A DNA stretch of 64,000 bases. Source: Coprinopsis marcescibilis. Lineage: Eukaryota; Basidiomycota; Agaricomycetes; Agaricales; Psathyrellaceae. The translations under genes were made by a program, and so were the position numbers. The notes beneath the pieces are model-generated. The model was not told the DNA's origin, searched no databases, and was given only the letters and a program-made list of their open reading frames with translations. The DNA lies in contig ML210231.1 of the NCBI GenBank assembly GCA_004369085.1, positions 56,573 through 120,572 on the forward strand. Direction: 5' to 3'. Position 1 is the first letter of the stretch; every line of letters begins with the position of its first letter. Below, piece after piece: positions 49,111 through 61,265 of this stretch.

Positions 49111-50255
49111 ATGGTCAGGAGACACGAAGAAGAGGAGACATCGACAGGATTTCCTTGGGAACAGCTGCGAGCAAACTGTCTGCGCAGCGTCTGCAAGGAA
49201 CTCGGTGCAAATGTTTCAACAGGCACCCGCAACGATCTAGTGGAATTCCTTCGGAATGTGGAGATACATGGACGTGAGTCTCTATTTATACTTATGCTTT
49301 GAGTTTCGTACCTTCCAAATCTTTGGTTCATGAAGAGAGTATCGAGTTTGACGAGTTTGAAGCATCGATTTCAGACCGTGGCTGCATGTCCGACTCGTAC
49401 AGCGCTTTCCCTTCGTCTCGGTGTATAGTCGTGTCTTGACGGTGAATAACCCCAGTCAACAGTGGAAACGGCACTTGAAAATAAACAAGACGCATTGGAT
49501 GCAGAACGAGAACGAAAGGCCTCAATAAGCACCAAGAATCAGGAACAGGCATCAACCAGGCGGCGGAATCTCAAGCGGCGGCAGCCTGAAGACGAGGTTG
49601 TAGTGCCAGAACAGGCACCGTCCGTAGGGCAACACTATAACACGCGACACAAAGGCCTCAAGCGCGTTCGAGTATCCGCAGGTCCCCTTCGAGCACCCCG
49701 AAACTCCAGTCCTTCTAAACCGAAGACGCAAAAAGCGAGCGCAGCTCCAAGCGCACCGACTGGAACAGGCGAACCGCAGCCAAGAAGACGAGGCCGACCA
49801 AGGAAAGTCTCTCAACCATCATTTGATGCTGGCCCGAGCGCTTCGCAATCGCCTCCAAAACGAAGAGTCGTCTTCGATGGTGTTGTCCCGCCTTCACGCC
49901 CGCACACCGGCCGCGACTATGCCGACGATGCGGACGCGGATGGGGAGGAAGTGGATGGTGACGAAGAAGAATTCATAGTCATCCCCAATGGTCATGCAGA
50001 CACATCCAGTCTAGCGAGCTCGAATAAGGGTCAGTCTTGTCGGTGCTCAACATCGTCCGTAGCTCATGATCGACTCTTTCGCAGAAAATGAAGATCCTTT
50101 CGTTCCACCGGACCCAGGTGAGCTTCATTTTAGAGAGAAGTAACTTCAAGGACGCTTATCCTTGAACAGCTCTACAGCCAAATCACCATCAACCGGAAAA
50201 TACAGCAGCGTCCGAGAGTGATGCTGTTCATCAACCACTGGAAGCGACCGCCTAG
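49111..50255 (+). CDS. Probable chromatin protein with SAP-like helix pair and AT-hook
   Basis: Exons 49111..49273, 49463..50029, 50085..50117, 50170..50255; 849 nt, 282 aa. Residues about 17-54 (FPWEQLRANCLRSVCKELG, then NVSTGTRNDLVEFLRNVE) have the helix-turn-helix spacing of SAP-like DNA-binding modules; this is an inference from pattern. A coiled, basic stretch follows (RRRNLKRRQPED). Then come NTRHKGLKRVRV, an AT-hook RRRGRPRK and an acidic patch (DADGEEVDGDEEEF). The tail is Gln/Asn/Pro-rich. I infer a nuclear, minor-groove DNA-binding architectural protein. The start at 49111 is tentative, since open sequence continues upstream to 49018. Intron 49274..49462 (189 nt) is long and may hide a further exon. 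Confidence 0.72.
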
Positions 50256-50861
50256 CCTTCGCTTATTACTACCCTCTTTCACTTGTCCGGATAACTCAAC
50301 TTTCTAAGGACCTTCTTGCGTTTTGTACAACATCATTTACTTATTGCTTCAAATGAAAGGGCTTCGCAACTCGAGTCGTGTCGCTTGTACTTTGGAATGT
50401 TCTGATTCAAATAGAGCTGCTGATCTCCATTTGCCAGATCTCATGGGCCAGTTCCAAGTATTCTGACGAAGTTAGTAACTAAAGATCAGCGCCTTCCCAT
50501 TGTCGACTCTCGGATTTCTTCCTGTGGTGCTGCTATCCGTCAAGATGGGAAAAGACCTTGAATATCTGTTGGGTGCGTGCAAGTGCTGCCATATTTTGCG
50601 AGACCTGAAGACGTAATGACCGAAATAAACTTATCTAGATCGCTCTCGCGAGCCATGACCTCAAAGCGGAGATCTGAGAGGGCGACAGCAAGGCTTCCAG
50701 AATCTATTGTTGGGATCAAACCGAGCCAGATTTGAGATTTGGTGCAACAGGGCAAGACCCAAAACGACCAATAGGTTGACGTTCTTCCCACCTTTTTCAT
50801 TGCACTCATTGCAACGCGATTCCTAACAAGAGAGTAGTGCCCCGTTTCGAGGTACCCCGCA
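50256..50861. other. Intergenic, about 0.6 kb
   Basis: Left part is T-rich 3' flank of the AT-hook gene. Minus-strand frames of about 90-135 codons here are shadows or chance. Nothing recognisable. Confidence 0.55.
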
Positions 50862-52365
50862 ATGAAAGGGGAGCAGGTTACTGGAAGAATTGTTTCTCCG
50901 ACTTCTCAATACAATGAGGACAACGCAAGAAAACGCGCACGCGAGATGGCGGTGACAGAACCCACTTTGCAAGTTGCAGCACCCGGAAGCAAGAAAAGCG
51001 ACAGAAACAGGTAGGCACTGTGACCGCCTTTTTTCTGGTTTTGCTGAATGCTTTCCTAGTTTTGAGACGAGAACCCGATCCAGTGCAGCGGCAAATAATC
51101 CTTTCGAAAGGGTCATAAAATCTGAATCGCAAGAACACGGCCCCAAGTTGTACCCGGACATTGCACCCTTAAAGCGTACCAGGAGGGCATCACCCGAAGA
51201 AGCGAGTATAGCCGAACATTGCCCCAATTGTCACGTCAATACCGTTGAACCCTACGAGGACATCAAGATGGACGATTCGACCAGCTCCTGCTCCGACATT
51301 GTGCCTCAAAGTTCAGATTTAGTCTCTCTCGACGTTTACTCGGACGCGGTGGACAAAGTGTCTGAAGCTTATCTCAAGACAAAACTCGAGTCTATTAACC
51401 AGCTTGTGGGCGAGATTTGCACCAATTTAATCGCGGATATACGGCATGAAATGCCTCACAAACGTTCCCCGCAACTTGTCAACTCGAACCAAGCGCCAAA
51501 ATTCAACCTCAAGACGGCCCCACTTCATAATCTAATCGATATCGTTCGGAAAGCTGGACATAAAGAGGACTTGACTGTCTGCGCGGAGGTGTTGATACGC
51601 GACGTCATTAATCTTTTCTTGCACGACCAAATCTTTGCTGGCGATATCGTCAGTCGTGCCTCGATCCAAACTCCTTTGGTTGGCGGCTCGGATATGCGAA
51701 CCAGACTCGAGAACGCGTTTACCGAGATATCTTCTGCAGGTGAGACGAGTTTTGCTGGATCAGAATTCACCACAACTGAACGCGTACCATCAGTACCTTG
51801 GCGCGTTTCACAAAGATGGCGGGCCATTGCTGCAAGCCCTTTCGCTCCGCAGGGTGATGCACTCGCACAAATAGTTCCTGAGCTCGCCAAAGACCTTCAC
51901 GGCCGGGTTGTGTTGTGCCTCAAATTCAGCTTCGCCGACCATTTCTTTCAGGACGACGTCAATTTAATCACGGATCAAGACCATATCACCCAATCTGTTG
52001 CCACTCTCGTCCAAGACTCATTCGACCTCGCGCTGAGCATCCGTAGGGACATGGTCTCGCGGCGGGCGTCGGTTTCGTGCGTTGAAGCAACAAAGCTTCG
52101 TATCCCGTCAATCTATTATGACCCTCTGGCAATGAGCCGAGCCTGGCCATCGACGCATAAAGCAGCCTCAAAAATGGAAATGGTCTTTGGATGTTATGCG
52201 CTGGGGCTGATGTATCTATCGGAAGACAAGAGCGTCAAGCGAGCGATCCACCCGGCTGTTGTGACCACCGCTTTCCAGAAGGACGTGCTCCAGTCGAGAG
52301 GCGGAAGAGGTGCGCAACTGCATCAATTGGCTGTTGGGGCACCCTGTAAATCACGCAAGGGCTAG
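50862..52365 (+). CDS. Uncharacterised protein, alpha-helical C-terminal half
   Basis: Two exons, 50862..51010 and 51060..52365; 1455 nt, 484 aa. The second exon alone is a long open frame, and the first supplies an ATG with a basic patch (ARKRAREMAV), possibly a nuclear signal. A Cys pair CPNCH lies in a disordered linker near residue 115. From about residue 145 the sequence is helical (SDAVDKVSEAYLKTKLESIN, LVGEICTNLIADIR) and continues through AEVLIRDVINLFLHDQIFAG to TLVQDSFDLALSIRRDM. I do not recognise a domain. It has no signal peptide or membrane span. Helical regularity and conservation of reading frame over 1.3 kb argue for a real gene, probably restricted to Agaricomycetes. Confidence 0.75.
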
Positions 52366-52970
52366 GAGAGTTTGTTGGACATTCTTTCTTTTAGATGTTC
52401 TATGTGTTCTTCATTACATATATCGATGTACCTGTGTAACGTCGCTGGGATAGTATCCGGGCTCTGGCGCAGACAGTGGCAAAGGAATAGCTCCTATTAG
52501 TGGGCCACGTGTTTGCTCGTGCTTGTCCCGTTGCTTGACGTGACGTGCAGGCAGCAAGTTATAGTCTTGCCTAGGTGCGTCCATGACATTGCATCGCTCA
52601 TGTTGTGTCCTCGCTGAAATTTCCACAGCCCTGTCGTGCAATCGATCATGTACTTACGGGGTCAGTGAAAGATGATCAATCTTGAAACTCTCTCAGACGT
52701 CCTTGCAAAGTCTGGAAAAGAAAATTGACTTGCTCGGCAGTTTTATGGTTTGCTTCGGACGGTCTGAACCCTTGAACGAACGCACGATTGGATCTGGCGG
52801 CCATCTTGACAGGATCTAGAGACCATTTACCGATTTAGGGCGTGTATCTCTCGACCGAATGTACCAGAAGCACGATTTAGTAACGCCAGCAGGATGGAAA
52901 GAACTTGGAACAGCGGGTTAATTTATTCATCTTTTGCCCTTCCTCAGTATTATCTTCAACTCAGCCCTCC
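52366..52970. other. Intergenic, about 0.6 kb
   Basis: Between two plus-strand genes; 3' flank of the orphan gene, then promoter of the Hsp70-like gene. No recognisable coding content. Confidence 0.6.
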
Positions 52971-55699
52971 ATGATTCGCAACAGGCGGGAAAAGCGTGTA
53001 CGGTATCGCAGCAAAAGGGAGATTGTTGTCTGCATCGATATTGGCACCACCTTCAGCGCCGTCTCCATGTCCATACTCGAATGTGGCCAGCCGCCACGCA
53101 ACTCTAATATACAGGAGGTATGGCGCAGAATGCTTGTGGGCCCACGTTACCTGACAAACACCCCTTAGATAACTCGCTGGCCTGGACAAAACGTCCCAAG
53201 CATCAAGGTACCATCCATCGTTTGGTACAACGCAGAAGAGGTGGCGAAAGCTTTCGGGTCCGACGACGAAGATTGCGTAGGTGCGCAGAGAGTTCGAAAA
53301 GAGGTAATACTAACCATATATGATCAGCTTATTCTCGAGAAGATAGAAAACGAACACTGGACCCCTGTAGTATGGTGAGCTGCGCACTGAAGGAAGCATG
53401 CTGTACGTATCAGGAGCTGACCTGTTGTGAAGGTGGAAACTCCTTATACGACCTGGACATTTGCAGTTTCTTCCTGCCCTTCAAGAGGCGATACCAGGAC
53501 TCCCAGAACATCTGGATATCAAAGTGGAAGACGTTTTTCGTCACTATTTAGCATATATTCGCTCTCAAATTGAGCGGCATATAATCGACTCGAATGCGAA
53601 CGGCAGAGAGATCTGGGAGGACGCAAAGAGTCACATGACGATTGTCCTGACCACCCCGAACGGATGGGAGGGGATAACCCAACACAGGATGCGCCAGGCC
53701 GCCATGGACGCTGATCTGACCAAAGACGGTGCTAAAATCAAGTTCGTGACGGAGGCAGAGGTACGAATCCCTACGCTGTGACTCGTTCTGTTGTTCAACG
53801 ATAGGTTTAATCGCAGGCTTCAATCCTGTACCTCGCTCAAACCGGAAAAATCGATGGGTGGCTCCATGTGTGTAATACCTTTTGATCTCAAGCCTACTGT
53901 TCTGACAATTAGGCAGCGTAATAACTATATTGCTATGTGTGATTGTGGAGGTGCGTTACCTGTTCTCTCATAGGTCTCATTTGGTGTGATGTAAATCTCG
54001 AAACAAAACAGGTGGCACAATTGATATCACGTATGTGTTTTTTCAACGTAGACGAAACGGATCATTTTCACAGTGGAAAAGGGCCTACAAGGTCTCTGCG
54101 TCATCTTCTCCTGGAAAGCTCAGGCTCGAGGAGATTTGCTACCCACGATGTAGGTGTACATTCAACCTATCCTGAACTTCATGCTCACGCCCATCAGGTT
54201 GCATTGCAGGTTCCGTCTTTGTCAATCGGATGGCTGAAGTCTGGATTCGGGGTAGGTAATATTTAGTGCAATTTCTCAGACAAAACTCAGAACCTATTAA
54301 GACAGGCTCAAAAACACAATGTTTGATGACGAAGTTTCCATCAAAAGGCTCCTTGTATCTTTCGAAAAATCTTCCAAGCCTTCGGTGGGTTCCGTATCAC
54401 GCTTGGGCATAACTTTAATCTCATTGCATCCCTCTGCGTTTGAAAACGGAAAGTTTGACGGAGAAAAACCATATGTAAATCTTGCCCTTGGTGCATATAT
54501 GACCGAAAGGGCCAAGGACATTCACAACGGCAATCTCAGGATTTCAAAGTGCGCATTTATCTTGCTTTCTGGACGTCCCTGACGTCCGGATTCTCTTATA
54601 GAAAAGAAATGGTCACATTTTTTGAGCCATGCCGTCAGGCAATTATACAGGGTTTGGAAGAGATTATTTCAATCCCTGATAAGCCAGTCAAGGTATGTGC
54701 CCTTTCAAGCATCCACTAAACCTTGGGTGTTTCATCTGAATCCTGAACACTAACCAACCTGTCAGAGAATCGTGTTCGGTGGAGGATTTGCGAATTCCAA
54801 ATACCTATTTTCTGAAGTACGGAAGTGGGCCGAGACCAAAGGTGTCGAGATTGCTCGTCCAGATGACCCGCTGGAGAAGTCCGTCACAAATGGTGGGATA
54901 CACTGGTACTTGAACTCCACCATCGTTGGGCGCATGGCAAAGTTCCATTACGGAATCGAAGGAGACGCCAACTTCAACCCGGCAGATCCGGATATGCGTG
55001 GTCGTGAAACCTTGGTCGACATGGCCGGTGAGAAAAAGGTTCCATATGTGTTCTTCGTCATTGTTAAAAAGGCAGGTACCCCTTGGAATGCGTCACTGCC
55101 GCTGTCAGCAGACTATTGACCTTTACTTGCCGTTAGGACACGACCATCTCTGTAGACAAGGAAGCTTCTGCTTGGTTCTATCGAGCCTTCACGGATGATT
55201 GCGACAAAACGGTTTCACTGGTCCTTTGGGCCTACCGATGGGGCGTTCCTCCAAAGTTTATGAAAAAACCAGGTGAGAGCATCATCTCGCGTTTGCTCTT
55301 CCACCCATGTTTCGCCTAAATCGTCTGCGTTCGTAATAACAGGTGCAACTAAGCTAGACGATGGCTTTTTGCGCATATGCACAGTCAAGGGTGACCTGTC
55401 AAAATTCTACGACGCTTCGCCATATCACGAGTCCCTTAACCCAGATGGGAAGATGTTCAAGTATCTTCAGGTCAGTTTACATAAACGTGCGTGTTTTACC
55501 GTTGCTGACCGACGAGTGTACGCTGCAGTACGAGGCTTGCCTCATGCTCGGAGATACTGAAGTTCGAGCACGATTGAAATGGCGCAGTGAGGTGGGCGTT
55601 TCAAAATTCCGCGAAAACACACTGGCTGATTTTCCGAACAGACCAGTAAGAAGCCTATCTATTGCGAAGCATCTATCGGATATGATTGATCCTACTTGA
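52971..55699 (+). CDS. Hsp70-like ATPase domain protein (HSPA12-type, actin-fold)
   Basis: Fifteen exons: 52971..53117, 53169..53276, 53328..53374, 53433..53760, 53817..53869, 53913..53950, 54012..54030, 54082..54149, 54198..54255, 54306..54548, 54602..54692, 54766..55071, 55137..55272, 55343..55470, 55529..55699; 1941 nt, 646 aa. The actin/Hsp70 nucleotide-binding fold is evident: phosphate-1 IDIGTTFSAVS (about 22-32), WWKLLIRP, LTTPNGWEG, phosphate-2 CDCGGGTIDIT, AGSVFVNR and the adenosine motif IVFGGGFANSKYL (about 402-414). There is no Hsp70 substrate-binding domain or EEVD tail, so it belongs to the expanded Hsp70-like/HSPA12 group of Agaricomycetes, of unknown client. The phosphate-2 Asp is followed by Cys rather than the usual small residue. 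Intron 55072..55136 needs a GC donor to stay in frame. Confidence 0.92.
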
Positions 55700-57765
55700 G
55701 GATAAGTTGTCGTAAAAGGTAGTAGTGTACACCGCATTGAACAATATTACATGGCTTCTCTACCCAGACGTTTGTCGCAGTCTCGGGGAGAGAATAGGAA
55801 CGGAGACTCAACGGATTCACAACAGCATTCGTCATATTCTTGTCCGCGTGGTTTTTCATAGAGTCCATGAACAATTGCTGAACAACGCGCTTGCATGGGG
55901 CCCCACCTACCCTTGCTGCTGCTGGCAAACTTTTGGCGAACCTATCGCCATTAGTAACACTCGATAACATCGAGTTGGGATCCATATTCCTACAAAGCAA
56001 TTGGGTTAGATGGAAGGCAGACATACAAAGAGGACAATGAACGTACTCGGTTGAGTGGAGACGAGTGGGAGAGGGGGTGATTGATACGCCCCTCGAGCAC
56101 GTTTCCTAACGGGTTTTATTGGAAAGACTATGCAAACCACAGTATCCCGGCTCAATTTCGGGCCAGATGCGACGGGGTGTGCTCGGTGCAGAGCCATAGT
56201 ATGCGGGAGCACGGGGTATCGGGAAAACGATGCCTGTGCTACGCAACCAAAATTGGATCCTGGGTGAAGGTGAGCCACGGATCTGGACAAATACTCTGAC
56301 GATCGTTTCGTCTCGGGAGGAGGCTGGACCTTTACGGTTGGGAGCTTCCAGTTGTTATCCCGCGGCAAGCACTGTAGCCTTGGTTGACCATTGGCAAGCG
56401 GAAAAATCTAAGCTTCTGGTCTGCCGTGGACATGTTGAAGTTACCGAGGGGCTGCGTGGGTGGTACATTGGTCTACATGTGGTGTTGATGCATTTTGCTG
56501 AGATCGACCAGTACGCGGAGGTTGTGACTGGAAATAACCCACTGACTGTGCTAGGAATGCTCGGGGCTTTCCTAACGGCTGTTCAACCTCCGTCACTGGA
56601 GTAGGTCGCGGGTATTTGGCTTGGGATCCTACCATGTATACAGTGGTGCCGGGTGTGTCGCCTTGCATTCGGGCTTGCATAGTGCTAGCAAAACCCCTTG
56701 TCCAGATAGAATCAGTACCAGGTTGTAAAGACACATAGATGCATTGATTATCTTACATTGTTGGGTTCGAACTTTGTTTTCCTCGTGCCTGGTAAATTTT
56801 GTGCGCAGGAATGAGGGAATATTCGAGCGAGATGCGGTCAAAGCGGCGGAGAGCGCCAGATTTATATGACTTACGGAAAGCTTATTGGGTTGTAGTAGCC
56901 ACCCATCTTGCTCCAGCCCTATTGCAACTGGCAAAAATAGAGTAGGTCGGAAGGCAGCGAAGTATCCGTTAAGTGTTGTGGTGGCAGAAGAAAAAGAGAC
57001 GCATTTACATTCTGTGGCAACACCGGCCTCTAATATAATGTGTCGGAAAGACGCGTACTGCTGAGGTTCCTTCTCCAATTTGCCACCAGTTTATGTACAC
57101 CGGCCCGCACAGCACATTTTGTCGTTCACCGTATGCTTACCGTTTGCGCAACGCCTCAGCAATCCCGCGTCTCCAACCCGGCGTATACAAAATATCTATT
57201 CACCTTTGCTGTAGCTTCCATCAGCAGCATTTTTGACTTTGAACTGAGGGTGTTTGCTCCTAGCGAATGCCAGTGATAAATACAAAGGCGGATCTTCAGT
57301 ATTGCTTTGTAGTGTTGTGGTAACTGGGAGTGTCGAATTTCGATGGACCAGGTCGTCTAGTTTATGCGGTACAAATGCATCTGTCGTAGCTCTAGAGACG
57401 AGCTTCAGCTGGACTCACAGGAACAGAGACAGAGTTTAGAAGCGTCTGCCGTCGTCAGTGGCGTCAAGCACTGATCTTTTGATAATGGGTATACTAATAA
57501 GGCACTACTTTAAAGTAACAATAACACAGAGATACATGAGAAACGAGTCACATTCCAGTCGTAGTCGCAACACCTGACACAGCACATCCCATGCACACCT
57601 ATCATCTTCATCTTGCACCCAGCCCTCCAACATAACCCATTACAAAGCGCAATTAGAAGTGGTCTAATCTTCGAAAACCTTCTGCATCATCAGGCAACAC
57701 CCCTCCTATCCGTGCCCACACCACATCCATTCCTCGCCATCCCTATTCGACTTGACCCAAATGGG
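55700..57765. other. Gene-poor region, about 2 kb
   Basis: Between the stops of the Hsp70-like gene (plus) and family member B (minus). A 125-codon plus frame (56230..56604) ends in a fairly hydrophobic stretch and a 149-codon minus frame (56629..57078) is present. Neither shows a recognised domain or supports splicing, so they are not called. Confidence 0.45.
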
Positions 57766-59746
57766 TTAGACGGTAGCCGCCTGGAGAGCTGCCTGTAATG
57801 CGGGAATTTGACCAGCTTGCTGGGTCATTGGCTGGATGGTTGACTGATTCGAGGTCTGGCCAAGCTGGGGAGCAGCTTCGACTGGAAACACGGGGACTGT
57901 ACAGCTTGCATTCCCTGCGCAAGGGGGGCTATTGCCCTTCCCGTGGCTAATCAAATGAGTCTTTAGCGATCCAAAGAGCACTTTCGCATAGCACCGATTG
58001 TACAAGCACACAATGGGTGCTTTTAAAGGCACCAGGTTGCCGAGCCCCATCTCACTGTAGAGTCTGTGGAAATGGTCTTGAATGTGTTGTAAGAGATGCT
58101 TGTGGTTCATGATTTGCTCCGTGCATTGCTCGTTCCTATTGTTGTTGTTATGCTCCCAGCAGCATTTCTGCGGGAAACCATGCCAGCTGATTCGATTGAG
58201 GTCCATGTAGACCGGTTCGACGCTACGCAGCGCATTAGCTGTATATTTATAGAAAGAATGCAGTAAAGACTCACTGTACATCTGATACTGTCAGGTCGAG
58301 AGCCTGGTGTCTGCGTTTCCGTTTCTTGGGCCCAATGAGTGCCTTGGGATTAGCGACTGCCTTGCGTCTTGGTATTGGCATTGACTGTCTGGGGGAAACA
58401 TTCACAGTCGAGTGTCCTGACACTGTGGGTTGGGCATTATTTGCGCCCGTCCCCAACCACACTCCTGCACCCATCATCATGCTTCCACCCATTCCCATTC
58501 CCATTCCCATAGCCGCAGTACTCGGTGCGCCTTGTGATCCAAAGGTGTACTGAGACGGCGCAAACAATGGCATCTCAGCGTACTGCTGGGCGAATGGCGT
58601 CTCTGCATTCTGAAGGGCTTGATGAAAGCTGGAGCCATCCTGTGCGCAGTCTATACCGTGATGTGAGGTACGCTGCCGTTTTACCGATGGGCCTTGCAAT
58701 CGTTCGCAATCATCGGTGTGTACGAGCTGCGACCACCTTAACGAGCGCAGAAATCAGCACAAGAAGCAGACGAATAAATAAACGATACTTACTTTGCCAG
58801 ATAATTTTGGTAGCAGTAGGCTTGCTCTTGTGCAGACTGGCCAGTGGCACCACGCTCATAAGCAGCAATCTCTGCCGCACTGGGGCGCATAGGAGCTGGC
58901 CCCGTTATCCATCCACTGGGCGACGTTTGGGCAGTCGTATAGACTGGCGTCACTCAGACTTCAGTAGGAGCAAGCATCGCAAGTCCAGTAGGCTCAGGGG
59001 GCGGATAATTGGCCGGCCCTGTAGGAGCGGCAGCCATAGTTTTGCCAGTAGAATTGGCATTGATATCGGGCTCTTCCTCGTCCGGAAAATCGCAATACAC
59101 CTCATATTTGTCTTCTTGTGCCGATTGCTCATGTTGTTCATAGACCTCTGGTTCTACCGCTTGCGTCACTGTGCGCAAGCTGGCTCCTGCTGATGCATCC
59201 TCTGCATTAGGCAAATGATGGTCGGCCTCCTCGTTGAGCAAAGCACCAGGTCCCTCTGAGTCGTCGTCGCCGTCGAACAAATCGTCATAGTCACCATCCT
59301 CGTCCTCGTCTTTATCATATACCCCCGGAGCTGCCTCCACACCAGGTAGAAAGTCAGAGACTGGATGCTGTGTTGACGAGCCAGGTGCTTCTAGAATCGG
59401 ACTCTCGGTGTTGGGCAAATTGGTGATCGTAGCCGGCAGGCTGAACAGAGGGGGAAGGACTGTGGCGAAAGCTGGTGCTTGTACTGCTGCTGCGGCTCCA
59501 GATGTCTCAGGTAAATATTCAGTTATGCTTGCTTGATCGGGGATCGTAGGAGCTGGGCTCTCGTCAAGAAAGCCATATATGGGCTCCCCACTGCGGGATA
59601 GAAAGTATCTCCGTCGAACACTGAAAACGAGCCGTAAATGTTTTCGTAGCCGCTGAGCCTGCTCGATTGAGTCATGCGACTTGTGAGTAATACGATTTGC
59701 CCGTTTAGATAATAACCTACATCATGTCGTTGTAGGAATAGTCCAT
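57766..59746 (-). CDS. Disordered protein with C-terminal paired atypical C2H2-like modules (family member B)
   Basis: Six-exon model: 59746..59721, 59679..59620, 59557..58960, 58869..58793, 58736..58275, 58222..57766; 1680 nt, 559 aa. The short start MDYSYNDMI is followed by an Ala/Pro-rich then strongly acidic region (DKDEDEDGDYDDLFDGDDDS). Further on there is a Met/Gly repeat (AAMGMGMGMGGSMMMG), a basic patch KKRKRR, and after the last intron the Cys/His unit. Module 1 has CCWEH, EQC and HIQDH; module 2 has VCLYNRC and HLISH. The tail is Gln/Ala-rich. A TGA lies in frame at 58956..58954; the model removes it with a 90-nt intron whose GTCTGA donor is weak. If that intron is not real, the gene is split or broken there. 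The 41-nt first intron is also short. Confidence 0.62.
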
Positions 59747-59839
59747 TTTGAGGCAACACCTAATTCGGAGTGAAGGAACTTCTTGCACTTTGTGGGCGAT
59801 GAAATGAGCGATGGAGAAGGCAGAATGCACACTCGCCGG

Positions 59840-59847
59840 TTTATATA
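59840..59847 (-). promoter_or_regulatory. TATA box of family member B
   Basis: TATATAAA on the minus strand, 94 nt upstream of the predicted ATG at 59746. Family member C has a TATAAAA at a nearly equal distance (97 nt). Confidence 0.5.
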
Positions 59848-61265
59848 CCTGCCCTGATCCTGAGAGCTATTGGAAACAGCGAGCAGCAAAGAAGCCATGA
59901 TGTCGGACAAGTAACCAAGTTGGCAACAGTGAAAGGATAACCTCGTGTTCCGATTGGATGCTTCCATCATGCCCCGAAGCTCTGCCACCGGTTCCTCAAT
60001 GGGTCCCCCTTATAGAAAGACCTCCTTTGTAGTCGGACCACATGGAGTCTGAACGATATGTGGAATGTTGAATGTTAAATTCATTACGGCGCCTATTGAT
60101 CGTGACTACCTTATGGTGGATTTACTGTCTGTACAGCAATAAATGCGCTCCTCAAATGCTATATACCAGCTACAAGACTATCAAGTACCCTAACTGCCGG
60201 TCAGTCGAAGGGATATAAGCCCCTTGAACAACGGGAGGCCAATACCTTTCCATACGCTAGACCCCGTGGGAGCGCCCGTTACTTTGATACCTTTGTTACA
60301 ATCCGTCATATCTAGCAAGCTCCTAGGCCAGGCCGTGACTCGTACACTGATTCAGGTTGCACCGAGCTCTGTGACGTATGCACTCGATACCGTGAATATT
60401 CCTTTCGAAAGGTAAGGAAAGAATAAAATGAAGTGATAATCAAAATGTTCAGCTGCCGGGTCTATGCCTGAGCTATTTCCGGTGCTCGATCCACACAAAG
60501 AGGTCAGGCCGATACGGCACCCGGCGACTCGAGCTTTTACATCTCCAAGCGGTGTTTCTAGGCCAAGTCGCGCATCGTCCGCCTTGCGATCGCGTCACTT
60601 TAGTCCACAATGCCCATTGCCCAGGTGCCAGACTTGACGTGTCGCGTTCCCGAGTCACACATGTGACCGTTATCTGACACCGCCTTCGCCCTCCCCCATC
60701 GGAATGGATTGGATGCATTTAAGTTCCGTCTAAGCACCGCTGAGTCGGCGCACGAGGAAGATCTGATCCATATCGACGGCTGGCTCACCATCCACCATCC
60801 ATCCCTTCCACTCTCTTGCATCTTCAGCACAACACGCATACGCATTACAAAGCTGAGTAGTCCGTACTCACCAGCTACTGGCTGTCACCTTCCGAGTCCC
60901 AGCAAACCCGCAATCAAATTCAGCGATCTCAGCTCTCATCACGGCACATGCCGGCCGAAAGCGGGGCATGAGCAGATAAGATGTGGGGAGAAGCGAGAGC
61001 TGTGTGCACCCCGTGGGCTTCAAGCCACTCATCGTCCCCTTGACTACTTCGGACTTCGGACAGATCTTGTCCGAGTCGGTACGGTGACTACGAAGAAGGC
61101 TCCTCACCGTCAGGCCTGTTGTCGCCGTCCTTTATGTCTTCAAACGAAATGTACGACGGTAGTGTAGATTTTCAAATAATCATAAGTCTAAAATTAAGAA
61201 CTCGCTGGCAGCGGATTATCGGATATAAATAGATTTCTGCGTTGCTTTCGACGTCGGAGCTGCCA
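59848..61265. other. Intergenic, about 1.4 kb
   Basis: Separates members B and C of the paired Cys/His family. A 152-codon plus frame (60709..61167) has no recognisable domain. The right end should be the 3' UTR of member C. Confidence 0.5.

Noticed and set aside
58271..58699. Treating this frame as the complete first exon of member B
   Set aside because: It opens with TTG, not ATG, and a clean GTAAGT...TTAAG intron joins it in phase to an upstream coding exon.
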